In this document: piece after piece, positions 8,855 to 18,160 of the stretch
Layout: the number at the start of each line of letters is the position of its first letter
How positions within the stretch are numbered: position 1 is the first letter of the stretch
Origin: UBA1876 sp003446665
Lineage (GTDB): Bacteria > Synergistota > Synergistia > Synergistales > Thermovirgaceae
Assembly: GCA_040616305.1 (NCBI GenBank)
Contig: CP159918.1
Span: 1,054,001 to 1,118,000, forward strand
Length of the DNA stretch: 64,000 nt
Direction of reading: 5' to 3'
Position numbers and translations under genes: made by a program
The notes under the pieces: model-generated
Told to the model about the DNA's origin: nothing
What the model saw: only the letters and a program-made list of their open reading frames with translations
Databases searched by the model: none

Positions 8855-9997
8855 TCATTCTTTGCGGTCTTTCCTCAGGCGAAGCACCGATGGAAAATCT
8901 ATATCATTCCCGGGTACGCCACCGAGATTGAAAACCTGTTCCTCCCCTGCCATCCTGACATCGGTTTCAGTCAATTCGAGACGGACAGGCATTCCGTTGA
9001 CCCTTTTCCTATCCTTTTTCCTCACCCCACCGGTCGGGAATCCCGTGGCAATTACGGTAATTTGTATCTTGTCCTCGTCCATTTCCGGGTCTACCACATG
9101 ACCCCAAATGATTGTGGCTTCGGGGTCCGCCGCTTCGGTTATGATGTTGGCAGCCTCTTGTATCTCATGAATGCCCAGGTTTGGGCTTCCAGTTACATTG
9201 AATAATATTCCCCTTGCTCCACCTATCGGGGAGTCCATGAGAGGACTGTTGATGGCCGCCTGTGCAGCTATGATCGCCCTGTCATCGCCGTTTCCTTCTC
9301 CAATACCCATTATGGCCGTTCCGGAATTCTGCATGACTGTCCTGACGTCCGCAAAATCTACGTTCACCATGCCGGGCCTTAGAATGAGGTCGGTCACCCC
9401 CTGGACTGCCTGCCGAAGGACTTCGTCGGCTAGCTTGAAGGCATCCGAAAGGGTCGTCCGGCGATCCGTGATTTCCAGGAGCTTGTCATTCGGAATAATG
9501 ATCAAGGCGTCTACTTTTTCTTTCAGATGAGCTATTCCTTCTTCCGCTTGTGCGATTCTGCGCTTTCCTTCAAACGAAAAAGGACGGGTGGCTACGGCAA
9601 CCACAAGAGCGTCCGTCTCCTTGGCGGCTTCGGCTATGACAGGGGATGCGCCAGTTCCCGTTCCGCCGCCCATTCCCGCCGTCAGGAAAATCATGTCCGC
9701 ACCGTTCAGAATTTCCCTTAATTCATCTAATGATTCCTCGGCGGCGCGAAGACCAATTTCAGGATCCGCTCCCGCCCCCAGACCTTTTGTCAACTCACGT
9801 CCGAGAACAATCTTGATGTCCGCTTCGGAAAGGCTTAAATGCGCCACATCGGTATTGGCGGCAATGAATTCGACACCACGCACACCACTTCTGACGATGT
9901 GGTTAAGGGCGTTTCCGCCACCCCCCCCGACTCCCACAACCTTTATGATTTCGTGGAATTGCCTCTGGGCTCCATCTATTTCAAACATTTCAAACAT
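8855..9997 (-). CDS. ftsZ: Cell division protein FtsZ
   Basis: 380 residues. Tubulin-like GTPase that polymerises into the Z ring. The glycine-rich start VGVGGGGGNALN, the signature GGGTGTGASP and the T7-loop region with NVDFADVRTVM are intact. The C-terminal linker is short, and the last residues DIDFPSVLRLRKDRKE form the conserved C-terminal peptide that binds FtsA, plus a basic tail. A GGGGGAAGAG ribosome site precedes the ATG. It is the last gene of the dcw cluster, 19 bases after ftsA. Confidence 0.98.
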   Translation of the reverse strand: MFEMFEIDGAQRQFHEIIKVVGVGGGGGNALNHIVRSGVRGVEFIAANTDVAHLSLSEADIKIVLGRELTKGLGAGADPEIGLRAAEESLDELREILNGADMIFLTAGMGGGTGTGASPVIAEAAKETDALVVAVATRPFSFEGKRRIAQAEEGIAHLKEKVDALIIIPNDKLLEITDRRTTLSDAFKLADEVLRQAVQGVTDLILRPGMVNVDFADVRTVMQNSGTAIMGIGEGNGDDRAIIAAQAAINSPLMDSPIGGARGILFNVTGSPNLGIHEIQEAANIITEAADPEATIIWGHVVDPEMDEDKIQITVIATGFPTGGVRKKDRKRVNGMPVRLELTETDVRMAGEEQVFNLGGVPGNDIDFPSVLRLRKDRKE

Positions 9998-10016
9998 TAC
10001 TCTTCCCCCCGGCTTC

Positions 10017-11354
10017 TCAAAACAATTCTTTCAACGTTTTCTTGATAACATCGACAAGGTTTTTCACTGGAGCTGTGTAACCTTGTCCACTCCTGATCTT
10101 TTTTATTCTCTCGGCTGTTGGAGACTGAAAAAATTCCCTGTCTGGCGGTTTGGGCACCCCTTCCTTTCCTTGCGGGTCGAGATACCTGTATGGAAATTTT
10201 TCTTTCATCTGGATATATCGCAATATACCTGCCGCCGTGGTGAATTCCAGGCCATTTCGATCAGGTGGCATCGCATCGGCTGTAACCGGGTTCCCGGGTC
10301 TTACTGGAAATCCAATGATTTCGTTCAAATAATCAGACATTCCCTGGGTTTTGGCTACACCTCCAGATAAAACGATACGGGAGGGAAATCCACCTAGTAT
10401 CGATTTTTCCAGTTCGGTCTTGAGTAAATCAAGCCATAATTCAGCAATCCTGGGGCGTACCACCTCCAGAATCTCTCCTACGGTACAAAGGTAGGGTTCG
10501 CCGTTTATGTCGAATTCGAGTTCGTCATCCCAGTTATCTTCGGGCTCGTTTAGCGGGATCAGGCGTTTTAGCATTTCGGATTTCGAGGGCGGAAGTTTCA
10601 GAACGTAGTTGAGATCGTTGGTTATGTGATCACCGCCGATGGGAAAGATGCCTGCGCAAAGAGGCATTCCTCTCTTTATGACCGCGTAGGAAGTAGTCCC
10701 GCCGCCTGAATCAACAGCAAGGGCTACCTTTTCCATATCTTCTTCCCGTAGAGAACCGAAAGCGGAAGCTATGCATTTGTGTACTATCCCTTCGACATGA
10801 AGCCCTGCTTTCTCCGCACATTGGACGGCTAAGCGGGCTTCTTTTTCGGAAACAGAAAGACACGTCATGCTGACATCGAGACGCGCACCTTTTTCTCCAA
10901 CAGGTTCAGCAGTGGTTTTCTCTCCGTTAATAATGTATTCCTGAGGGTAAGCGTGGATTATGATGTCCCCCTCGCGCAGCGGGGCTTTGGAAAGTGCTTC
11001 TTCCATGGTTTTTCGGACATCTGAAAGGGTTATGGTGTCCTGGCTTTCGCCGAGATCCAGTGATCCGTTGCAACGGAAACAAAATAGGGAGTTCAACCCA
11101 AGAGACAGATAAGCACTCTTTATATGAAGGCCTATCATACTCTCCGCATCGTCAAGAGCGTTTCGTATCGATTCGATTACTGCTTCCGGTTCCAGAATGA
11201 TTCCTTTCCTGATTCCCCTTGTTCGGGCCTTCCCAACGCCTATGACGTGAAGTTCTTCATCCTGAGCCGGTTTTTCCGCAACCAGGACGGCTGTTTTCCT
11301 GGTCCCGATATCGAGGCCTGCGAAAAGTTCAGGGTCTTTTGATGTCTTCTTCAT
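10017..11354 (-). CDS. ftsA: Cell division protein FtsA
   Basis: 445 residues. Actin-like ATPase that tethers FtsZ to the membrane. The phosphate-1 motif LDIGTRKTAVLV, the SHS2-type 1C subdomain and the phosphate-2 region ALAVDSGGGTTSYAVI are visible. The last ~16 residues (VKNLVDVIKKTLKELF) form the amphipathic membrane-targeting helix typical of FtsA. A GGAGGAGGG ribosome site lies just before the start. It precedes ftsZ directly, the usual stoichiometric pair. Confidence 0.97.
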   Translation of the reverse strand: MKKTSKDPELFAGLDIGTRKTAVLVAEKPAQDEELHVIGVGKARTRGIRKGIILEPEAVIESIRNALDDAESMIGLHIKSAYLSLGLNSLFCFRCNGSLDLGESQDTITLSDVRKTMEEALSKAPLREGDIIIHAYPQEYIINGEKTTAEPVGEKGARLDVSMTCLSVSEKEARLAVQCAEKAGLHVEGIVHKCIASAFGSLREEDMEKVALAVDSGGGTTSYAVIKRGMPLCAGIFPIGGDHITNDLNYVLKLPPSKSEMLKRLIPLNEPEDNWDDELEFDINGEPYLCTVGEILEVVRPRIAELWLDLLKTELEKSILGGFPSRIVLSGGVAKTQGMSDYLNEIIGFPVRPGNPVTADAMPPDRNGLEFTTAAGILRYIQMKEKFPYRYLDPQGKEGVPKPPDREFFQSPTAERIKKIRSGQGYTAPVKNLVDVIKKTLKELF

Positions 11355-11403
11355 TATTTACCCTCCTCCAGAAAGAGGAATAGGACTTGAGTTAGATTCA
11401 ATG

Positions 11404-12201
11404 TCAGTTTTCTGTTCTTACGAGGATCTTTCCGGAATACGTCCCGTCGATATAAATCTCTCCGCTTTTTGAACCGGTTTGCATAATGATCTCCCGAATA
11501 GCCGGGAAAGTATATTCCCATTCTTCCGGAGAGGCAGGAACCAGTATTTTCACTGTGTTTGAATCTTTTCGCATCATAAGTTCGAGTAACAGGGTCCCAC
11601 CGTTCTGCAGAATCATAATGGAATTTATGTCGTCATAAAAGCCGAGCGATTGCAAGGATTCCTTCCACATTTTCAATTTTTCGACAGGAGCGCGCGACAC
11701 CAGTACGCTACTTTTAGTCATCCTTTGCGATGATCCTGACACAAGATCATACATTGTTTCATTCCAAACAAGAATAGGGCCCTCCCGAGGTTCCTGGTGC
11801 AAAATTACGCTATTCATCTCATGATGCACGGACCAGACTCTGCCATCCAGAGAAAGGTACCACTCGCTTCCATTCCAGAATACCATGAACCAGGGAGTCA
11901 ATGGAGTGACTTTCAGCCTGAAATATCCCCATCCGGCAAGCTCGAGGCGGGCCGATACGGGAACCTGTTCCATTATGTTTTTTGTCAGTTCCCGGCGATG
12001 AAACAAAAGGAGAGGCCAGAGGCGTTTATCTCTTTTCGGGATCTGATCCCACACCTTTTTATTGGAGATTATAGCCTGTGGCTGCACTTCGATGCCTTTA
12101 AGCCTGAAAAGCTGGAAGCGCTCTTCAAGCCTGAACAGACTACCTGTGAGCACGGCGACCAACAGGAGGCCAATCAAAAATTTCTTGATCATTTTCCCCA
12201 T
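11404..12201 (-). CDS. ftsQ: Cell division protein FtsQ/DivIB
   Basis: About 265 residues. A short basic cytoplasmic tail, one membrane segment (IGLLLVAVLTGSLF) and then an extracytoplasmic POTRA-like region beginning FRLKGIEVQP, followed by a beta domain with YLSLDGRVW. This is the layout of FtsQ/DivIB, which links early and late divisome proteins. Sequence identity within the family is low, so position between murB and ftsA carries much of the weight. Two starts are credible: ATG 12201, and ATG 12192, which overlaps the murB stop as ATGA. A longer frame to 12270 runs deep inside murB and is unlikely. Confidence 0.85.
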   Translation of the reverse strand: MGKMIKKFLIGLLLVAVLTGSLFRLEERFQLFRLKGIEVQPQAIISNKKVWDQIPKRDKRLWPLLLFHRRELTKNIMEQVPVSARLELAGWGYFRLKVTPLTPWFMVFWNGSEWYLSLDGRVWSVHHEMNSVILHQEPREGPILVWNETMYDLVSGSSQRMTKSSVLVSRAPVEKLKMWKESLQSLGFYDDINSIMILQNGGTLLLELMMRKDSNTVKILVPASPEEWEYTFPAIREIIMQTGSKSGEIYIDGTYSGKILVRTEN

Positions 12202-13109
12202 GGTCCGCCGAGAAGTCGTATTTCCAGTTCGAGCCACACTCCCGAAGATTCGTAAACCCTGCGCCGGCATTCTTCGATGACTGCATAAACGTCGCGAGCG
12301 CTCGCGTCCTTCTCCACCTCCAGAAAATTAGCATGAATTTCGGAGACCTTGACGCCGCCAAGCCGTAATCCTTTGCAACCTGCCAGGTCAAGAAGCCTGC
12401 CGGCACTGATTCTTCCATCGGGATTCTTGAAGACGCAACCCGCTGTTTTCGTCGAACGTGGTTGCATACTTCGTTTTTTCTGGAAACTCTTGATGGCGGA
12501 CCGAACTTGTTCAGCATTTGCGGTTCTCAGGTTCAAGCAACATCGTGTTATTATTCTTCGGTCCAGAGAAAGGCTACACTTGCGGTAGGAGAAGCTTATT
12601 TCCTTTTTTAACCAGGTCCGGGAGTTCCCGCCTGGTTCTATGGTTTCGACCCACTCGAGGACGTCGCAAAGACCTTTCCCGTCAGCCCCCGCGTTTCCAG
12701 CCAAGGCGCCTCCGATGGTACCGGGTATACCAGATGCGAACTCGAGACCCGACCACGCCGACTGCATTGATAATTGCAGGATTTTAGACAGATGTACGCC
12801 ACTCTCGGCGATGATGCGAACCTCTTCCTTTTGTATCTCCCATTTCAGTTTGTGAAGTCCGATAGAAGAAACTACAATCCCGTCAAGTCCTTCATCGTGT
12901 ACAAGTAAATTTGTACCACCGCCGATTACCCAAAGAGGGACATCTTCTGCGTTAGCGAATTCCGAAACCTTTTTAAGGTCTGCCATGTTCCGTGCCGACA
13001 GAAAAACCCTGGCTGGACCTCCTATTCCCAGGGAAGTTTTCCCTGCCAGAGGAACATCACGTAAAAGATGTGAATCGATTATCCTTTCAAGTCTCGAGAG
13101 CCACTGCAT
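12189..13109 (-). CDS. murB: UDP-N-acetylenolpyruvoylglucosamine reductase MurB
   Basis: 306 residues. FAD enzyme that reduces the enolpyruvyl group to give UDP-MurNAc. The FAD-binding part shows KTSLGIGGPARVF and VIGGGTNLLV; the central part shows LEFASGIPGTIGGALAGNAGA. The catalytic proton donor position falls in AGCVFKNP, with cysteine where E. coli has serine, as is common in type II MurB. Its start overlaps the murC end by 23 bases. Confidence 0.96.
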   Translation of the reverse strand: MQWLSRLERIIDSHLLRDVPLAGKTSLGIGGPARVFLSARNMADLKKVSEFANAEDVPLWVIGGGTNLLVHDEGLDGIVVSSIGLHKLKWEIQKEEVRIIAESGVHLSKILQLSMQSAWSGLEFASGIPGTIGGALAGNAGADGKGLCDVLEWVETIEPGGNSRTWLKKEISFSYRKCSLSLDRRIITRCCLNLRTANAEQVRSAIKSFQKKRSMQPRSTKTAGCVFKNPDGRISAGRLLDLAGCKGLRLGGVKVSEIHANFLEVEKDASARDVYAVIEECRRRVYESSGVWLELEIRLLGGPWGK

Positions 13110-14535
13110 TTGTAGGCAAACCGGTTTTTTGAAGCTGCTGTATTACCTTCTCGCCGACGGTAAAAACGTCTCCAGCGCCAATGGTGGTGATCACGTCGCC
13201 GTCTTTTATAAATTCGCAAACCTGAGCGACAACTTCGTCCGATCCTGAGCAGAGCCTGAAATTACGTAGTCCTTTCTGATTCATGAGGTCGCCGATCAGG
13301 TTCGAGTCGATTCCCTCGATAGGCATTTCGTCCGCAGGGTAGATCGGCATGAGGAATATTTCGTCGGCCAGGGTGAGGACATCCGCGAATTCCCTGTACA
13401 TGGCTGCAGTCCTGGTAAATCGGTGGGGCTGGAATACGGTCATAAGTCTTCTGCCGGGGAACATTTTCCTCAGGGCTGTAAGCGTGGCAGCCACTTCTTT
13501 CGGGTGATGCCCATAATCATCGAATACGTCGATATTCGAGATTTTGCCCATGTGCTGCATTCGTCGTTTCGCACCCCTGAAAGTCTGAAGGGCTTCTGCT
13601 GTCTTTTCAAAAGGGATAAAAAAGCAGGAGGCAACAACACAGGCGGCAAGGGCATTCAGTACGTTGTGGTCACCGGAAACCTGCAGTGTAACAGGACCAA
13701 TTTCACGGCCTCGGTGCAAGACCTTGAAGTTTATGCCCCCCCCCGGTTTATGAACCACTTCGTGGGCTCCCCAGTCCCATGAACTGCCCCAACCATAGGT
13801 GATCACTTCACCCTTGATGCCTTTTTCGAGTAGCGCGGTCAAACCTTTGTCTTCGCCACACACGATAGCCTTTCCGCCTTTTGCCCTGTTGTCCAGGAAA
13901 CGCTCGTAAGCACTCAGGACAGAGTGAAGTGACGGATAATAATCCACGTGATCCCAGTCCGCATTGGTTACTACGGCAACGTGGGATTTGAATAGTTCGA
14001 AGGAACCGTCGCTTTCGTCCAGTTCCGCTATCATATGTTGTCCCCTACCGAGTTTTGCGTTGCCTCCGATGTCGCAAAGCTCTCCGCCTATCGCGACCGT
14101 CGGTTCCAGCCCAACGCTTTCGAAAACGCATCCCACCATGGAGGACGTAGTCGTTTTTCCGTGAGTACCGGAAATACCTATGCCGATGCGCCGGTTGAAA
14201 ATCCAGCTTAAAACTTCGGCCCGCTTGAATACCGGGACGCCGTTTTTCATTGCGAAAAGAATTTCGGCATTCCCTGAAGGTATGGCACTGCTGCATACGA
14301 GAGCGTCCGGATGGAACTCCTCGATATGTTCCCGGCTGTGTCCAATCCGGAACTGAATCCCGGCAGTGTTCAGCTTGTCTATATAACAACTGTGGGCAAC
14401 ATCACAACCGCTTACATCAAACCCCATTTGCCTGAGCAAAAGAGCCAGACCGCTCATTCCTGCCCCGCCGATGCCCATCAGATGTATTTTTTTGAATCGG
14501 TCGAAATCACAAGCCGGTTGATTCAACGGCAACAT
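13087..14535 (-). CDS. murC: UDP-N-acetylmuramate--L-alanine ligase MurC
   Basis: 482 residues. Adds L-Ala to UDP-MurNAc. The N-terminal UDP-binding motif is IHLMGIGGAGMSG, the ATP loop is GISGTHGKTTTSSM, and DDYGHHPKEVAATL marks the C-terminal domain. The ATG at 14535 sits directly against the AAAGGAG ribosome site, so a TTG at 14526 could be the true start. It overlaps the murG end by 29 bases. Confidence 0.97.
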   Translation of the reverse strand: MLPLNQPACDFDRFKKIHLMGIGGAGMSGLALLLRQMGFDVSGCDVAHSCYIDKLNTAGIQFRIGHSREHIEEFHPDALVCSSAIPSGNAEILFAMKNGVPVFKRAEVLSWIFNRRIGIGISGTHGKTTTSSMVGCVFESVGLEPTVAIGGELCDIGGNAKLGRGQHMIAELDESDGSFELFKSHVAVVTNADWDHVDYYPSLHSVLSAYERFLDNRAKGGKAIVCGEDKGLTALLEKGIKGEVITYGWGSSWDWGAHEVVHKPGGGINFKVLHRGREIGPVTLQVSGDHNVLNALAACVVASCFFIPFEKTAEALQTFRGAKRRMQHMGKISNIDVFDDYGHHPKEVAATLTALRKMFPGRRLMTVFQPHRFTRTAAMYREFADVLTLADEIFLMPIYPADEMPIEGIDSNLIGDLMNQKGLRNFRLCSGSDEVVAQVCEFIKDGDVITTIGAGDVFTVGEKVIQQLQKTGLPTNAVALET

Positions 14536-15628
14536 CTCCTTTCGGAAAAACTACGTCCCAAATAGCCGCCCCTGTGCGTTCCGTTTCGTGAGCCGCTGCA
14601 ACCGATTTCTTTCGGCGCTCCAGGGATGGCAGTTTTTGAAGACGGGCAGCCAGTTTTTCGAGGCTTTCACTGTCTTCTTCCCATGTGAGTCCATAACCCA
14701 TCCCGGCAAAGACTCTGGCGTTTTCGGTTTGGTGATCGTCTGACGCATCCTTCCAGGGAACAATGATGGAAGGAATTCCATACAAAGCCAGTTCAGCCAG
14801 TGTTGAAGCTCCACCCCTGGAAATTGCACAGTCCGCCAATGAATATAACGGGCCCATGTCCCACATTCTTGAAACGATTATTACATTTCCTCTTCTTACC
14901 GTTTCTTCTCGTGCACTTGCCACAAGGAAAGTCCACCCACTGAACTGTTCGAGTTCCGCGAGCCTGCTTGCCAGGACGTTTATGGTAGCGCTTGCGAGTG
15001 ATCCGCCTAAAACCAGTACTATAGGACCCGCTGGAGGCTTGTCTTTACAGTTGAGTTTAAGCCAAGCATCCTCAGGGGGCAAATACCGGAAATTTCTTAC
15101 GGGGATTCCGGTGTAGTGCACATTTTGCCCCTCGATTTTCCGGCACGTCTTCCATCCACACAGAACGGGCACTCCCCAGGATGCCGCAAGCCTTGTTACC
15201 TTTCCAGCAACGGCGTTTTGTTCGTGGACAAACGACCTGATACCTGAAAACCTTGCTGCGAAAAGAGCGGGTAACGAAACATATCCTCCGAAAAGAAGGC
15301 ACGCATCAGGCTTCCAGGTCAAAAAATCCCTCATGCAGGTAAAGGTCGAAAGAAAAAGCCCCGATGATCGCATGGTCCGGCGAAATATGTTACCCGAAAG
15401 AGGAGAACCGTCAATAGGAAGGACTTTGGAGGGAATTCCGTTTGACCGGAATATTTCCCTTTCCAGGGGCCGAGATCCGCAGTAAAAGCGTATTTCAGTT
15501 TCGGGATGATGTTCATATATCCACTCCGCGAAAGCGATGGCCGGTACAACATGTCCACCTGTCCCGCCTGCTACTATAGCTATTTTCATCCCGGTGGTTT
15601 CTTCAAGCGGGGTCTTCTTTTGTCCCAT
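14507..15628 (-). CDS. murG: Undecaprenyldiphospho-muramoylpentapeptide N-acetylglucosaminyltransferase MurG
   Basis: 373 residues. Peripheral-membrane GT-B transferase that makes lipid II from lipid I. The N-terminal GGTGGHVVPA loop and the C-terminal SRGGASTLAELALYGIPSIIVPW donor-binding region are intact. The ATG at 15628 is supported by GGAG 8 bases upstream, although the conserved domain only begins at the internal ATG 15589; the former overlaps ftsW by 26 bases. Confidence 0.97.
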   Translation of the reverse strand: MGQKKTPLEETTGMKIAIVAGGTGGHVVPAIAFAEWIYEHHPETEIRFYCGSRPLEREIFRSNGIPSKVLPIDGSPLSGNIFRRTMRSSGLFLSTFTCMRDFLTWKPDACLLFGGYVSLPALFAARFSGIRSFVHEQNAVAGKVTRLAASWGVPVLCGWKTCRKIEGQNVHYTGIPVRNFRYLPPEDAWLKLNCKDKPPAGPIVLVLGGSLASATINVLASRLAELEQFSGWTFLVASAREETVRRGNVIIVSRMWDMGPLYSLADCAISRGGASTLAELALYGIPSIIVPWKDASDDHQTENARVFAGMGYGLTWEEDSESLEKLAARLQKLPSLERRKKSVAAAHETERTGAAIWDVVFPKGDVAVESTGL

Positions 15629-16760
15629 CCTTGATGCTCCTTAAAATTATGCCCGTCTTTGCCCACAATGTTACCAGGGCACTTCCACCGTAGCTTAGAA
15701 AAGGAAGCGGAATTCCTGTCAGGGGCAACAGTTTCATTACCCCTCCAAGGTTTATGAAAAGGGTCAGAGCAATGGAAAGGGTTCCGCCCCACAAAAGTGT
15801 TCCCGCAAATGTTCCACGCAACCTGCAGTAAGCCATCATCAAAAGGAAAAACCAAAGAAAGAACAGACCAAGGACAGTCGCTGTTCCAATGAACCCCAAT
15901 TCTTCTCCGATAGCAGCGAATATGAAATCAGTATGAACCGCAGGAAGGTATTTCAGTTTCTGCAAGCCCTGCCCCAGACCTACTCCCCAGAGATCGCCAT
16001 TGGCAAAAGCTATGAACCCCTGGATGATCTGGAATCCGTTTCCAAGGGGATCCTCCCAGGGATCGAGAAAGGCCATGATTCTTCGCATCCGATAGGCGCT
16101 TGTCACAAGCAGTGGTAAAAAGACTGTTAGGGCTAGGACTAGTCCGAAAAAAAGCGGGTATTTCCAGCCGTACAGCTCTACGTAAAGCCCCATGAGAAAC
16201 GCGAAAAGAAGAACGGCACCGCCAAAGTCCGGTTGCAGCGCAAAAGGCCAGGAAGAAATGAAAAAGATAAGAAGAATCCGGGAAAAAGCATGTAAAGGCG
16301 AAAGCCCGGGGGCATGCAGCTTTTTGGCTCCATGCAGTATGACCGCCAAAAAAAGAAATTCCGATGCCTGAATGGAAACGGGACCCACGCTGAGCCATCG
16401 CGTAGCCCCTCCCGCCGCATTGAAAAATCCGGGTACGAGGGTCATAATCATCATACCCACCGCAAAGATCCACAGGATACCCGAAAGACGTTTCCATATC
16501 CTGATCGGAATACAGTAGCATGCCACCATGGATGCCAACCCGAGAAGAAGCCACTTTATCTGCCTTATGCCGTAAACGAAAGGAACATCCCATCTTGAAA
16601 CGGAAAGGTTTGTCGTTACGGAGGTAATCATTACGATACCAAGGGCACTCAAGAGAAGGGGGATGAGCCAAAGGAAGAAAGTGGAACCATTTCCTCTTTC
16701 GGGCATTCCCTCTTCAGCGACAAGGTCTTCTTTCGCCAGGCTGCTTTCCGGCTGCTTCAT
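15603..16760 (-). CDS. ftsW: Peptidoglycan glycosyltransferase FtsW
   Basis: 385 residues of SEDS-family polytopic membrane protein with about ten hydrophobic segments. It polymerises lipid II at the septum together with FtsI. Visible family blocks include FNAAGGATRWLSVGP, SSWPFALQPDFGGA, GLGQGLQKLKYLP (with the downstream HTDFIFAAIGEELG) and GIPLPFLSYGGSA near the C-terminus. It overlaps murD by 4 bases (ATGA). Confidence 0.96.
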   Translation of the reverse strand: MKQPESSLAKEDLVAEEGMPERGNGSTFFLWLIPLLLSALGIVMITSVTTNLSVSRWDVPFVYGIRQIKWLLLGLASMVACYCIPIRIWKRLSGILWIFAVGMMIMTLVPGFFNAAGGATRWLSVGPVSIQASEFLFLAVILHGAKKLHAPGLSPLHAFSRILLIFFISSWPFALQPDFGGAVLLFAFLMGLYVELYGWKYPLFFGLVLALTVFLPLLVTSAYRMRRIMAFLDPWEDPLGNGFQIIQGFIAFANGDLWGVGLGQGLQKLKYLPAVHTDFIFAAIGEELGFIGTATVLGLFFLWFFLLMMAYCRLRGTFAGTLLWGGTLSIALTLFINLGGVMKLLPLTGIPLPFLSYGGSALVTLWAKTGIILRSIKDGTKEDPA

Positions 16761-18139
16761 GAAGATCCTCCATCCATGCTCCTTACTATCTTCTTGAAAT
16801 GTTCTCCTCTTGCCTTGTAATTTTCATACATATCCCAGCTGGTGCAGGCCGGCGACAAGATGACCGTCGTCCCCGGCGAAGCTCTTTTTGTTGCGCTTTC
16901 GACAGCTTCTTCCATGGTATCGACCTTGCAAAATGATTCGTATCCAGCCTTTTGCAAAGCGTTTGCTATGCGGTCCTTTTCCTCCCCTAGCAGTATCGAG
17001 GCTAAGGTGTACCTTGCAACCGCTTCGGCCAGCGGACCGTATTCCTCACCTTTGCCTTTTCCTCCAAGGATCACCACAAGAGGTCCCTTGATTGAAGACA
17101 GGGCAGTTACTGTCGCAGCCACGTTGGTTCCTTTTGAATCGTCCACGTAGGTTATGCCGCCGATTTCAGCTACCTTTTCGCATCTGTGTGGCAGCTGGAC
17201 GAAAGTTTTTAGTGATTTGGCGATTTGCATGTTGTCTACACCGGCCAATAAGGCGGCTGCTGAAGCCATTGCTGCATTTTCCATATTGTGTGACCCGACC
17301 AGCGGGATGTCGTCTACCGAGAAAAGAGGAATACGACGGTTTTCACGAAGAAGATAACACGCTTCTTCCGTGAGAAGAATTCCGCTTTCAGTTTGCGCTG
17401 CATTGAGGGTCCCTTTCTTTAATGGGAATAATTTAAAATCAGCGATGCCGGTTATTTCCCTGATTCTTTTTATGTCTCGCTCCTGGCAAATCCCCGCGCT
17501 TTTTTTCCTAGCCAGCGAAAAAATTTTTACCTTGGCTGCAATGTAATCGTTCATATTGCCGTGCCAATCCAGGTGATCAGGTGCAATATTAGTAACTACC
17601 GGAATATCGATTCTGAACTCTTGGGCCCAGTAAAGCTGGAAACTGCTTAGTTCGGCCACGATCCAGTCGTATTCCTTGAAGGCACATTCAGCAAGCGGTG
17701 TCCCGATATTGCCGGCAACAGCTGTTTCGTATCCGGCGTGGGCGAGAATGTGCCCTGCAAGAGCCGTAGTGGTAGTCTTTCCGTTGCTGCCTGTTACTCC
17801 TATAACACGACCTTTGATGTGTCTTGCCACGAAGTCGAGTTCGCCTATGACGGGAATTTTTCTTAGCCGGGCCTTTTCAACGATTTTGGCCGTCGGCGGT
17901 ACGCCGGAACTCAGCACGAGAGAATCTGCCTCAAGAGCTTCAGTAGTGTTACCGCCTTCTTCAAAGATTACTCCGAGGCGTCTGAAAAATTGACGCGTAT
18001 CTTCCTTGATAGGGCCTTTTTCTGAAACAAAGACATCCGCCCCACAAGCTCTTGCAAGGTGGGCTATTGATTTCCCGCTCACTCCCGCACCGATTATGGT
18101 GTATTTCTTGACACCTGAAATTTTTTCATCTATCGACAT
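16757..18139 (-). CDS. murD: UDP-N-acetylmuramoylalanine--D-glutamate ligase MurD
   Basis: 460 residues. Adds D-Glu to UDP-MurNAc-L-Ala. GAGVSGKSIA at the N-terminus binds the UDP moiety, GVTGSNGKTTTTAL is the ATP loop, NIAPDHLDWHG the central signature and LSPACTSWDMYENYKARG the C-terminal signature. AAGGAG lies 7 bases before the ATG. Confidence 0.97.
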   Translation of the reverse strand: MSIDEKISGVKKYTIIGAGVSGKSIAHLARACGADVFVSEKGPIKEDTRQFFRRLGVIFEEGGNTTEALEADSLVLSSGVPPTAKIVEKARLRKIPVIGELDFVARHIKGRVIGVTGSNGKTTTTALAGHILAHAGYETAVAGNIGTPLAECAFKEYDWIVAELSSFQLYWAQEFRIDIPVVTNIAPDHLDWHGNMNDYIAAKVKIFSLARKKSAGICQERDIKRIREITGIADFKLFPLKKGTLNAAQTESGILLTEEACYLLRENRRIPLFSVDDIPLVGSHNMENAAMASAAALLAGVDNMQIAKSLKTFVQLPHRCEKVAEIGGITYVDDSKGTNVAATVTALSSIKGPLVVILGGKGKGEEYGPLAEAVARYTLASILLGEEKDRIANALQKAGYESFCKVDTMEEAVESATKRASPGTTVILSPACTSWDMYENYKARGEHFKKIVRSMDGGSS

Positions 18140-18160
18140 GTACCGGCTCCTTGAAAAAAT

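Noticed and set aside
9588..10370. Long plus-strand open frame (260 codons) opposite ftsZ and ftsA
   Set aside because: It lies wholly antisense to two certain genes, has no family motif and no ribosome site; it is a shadow frame.
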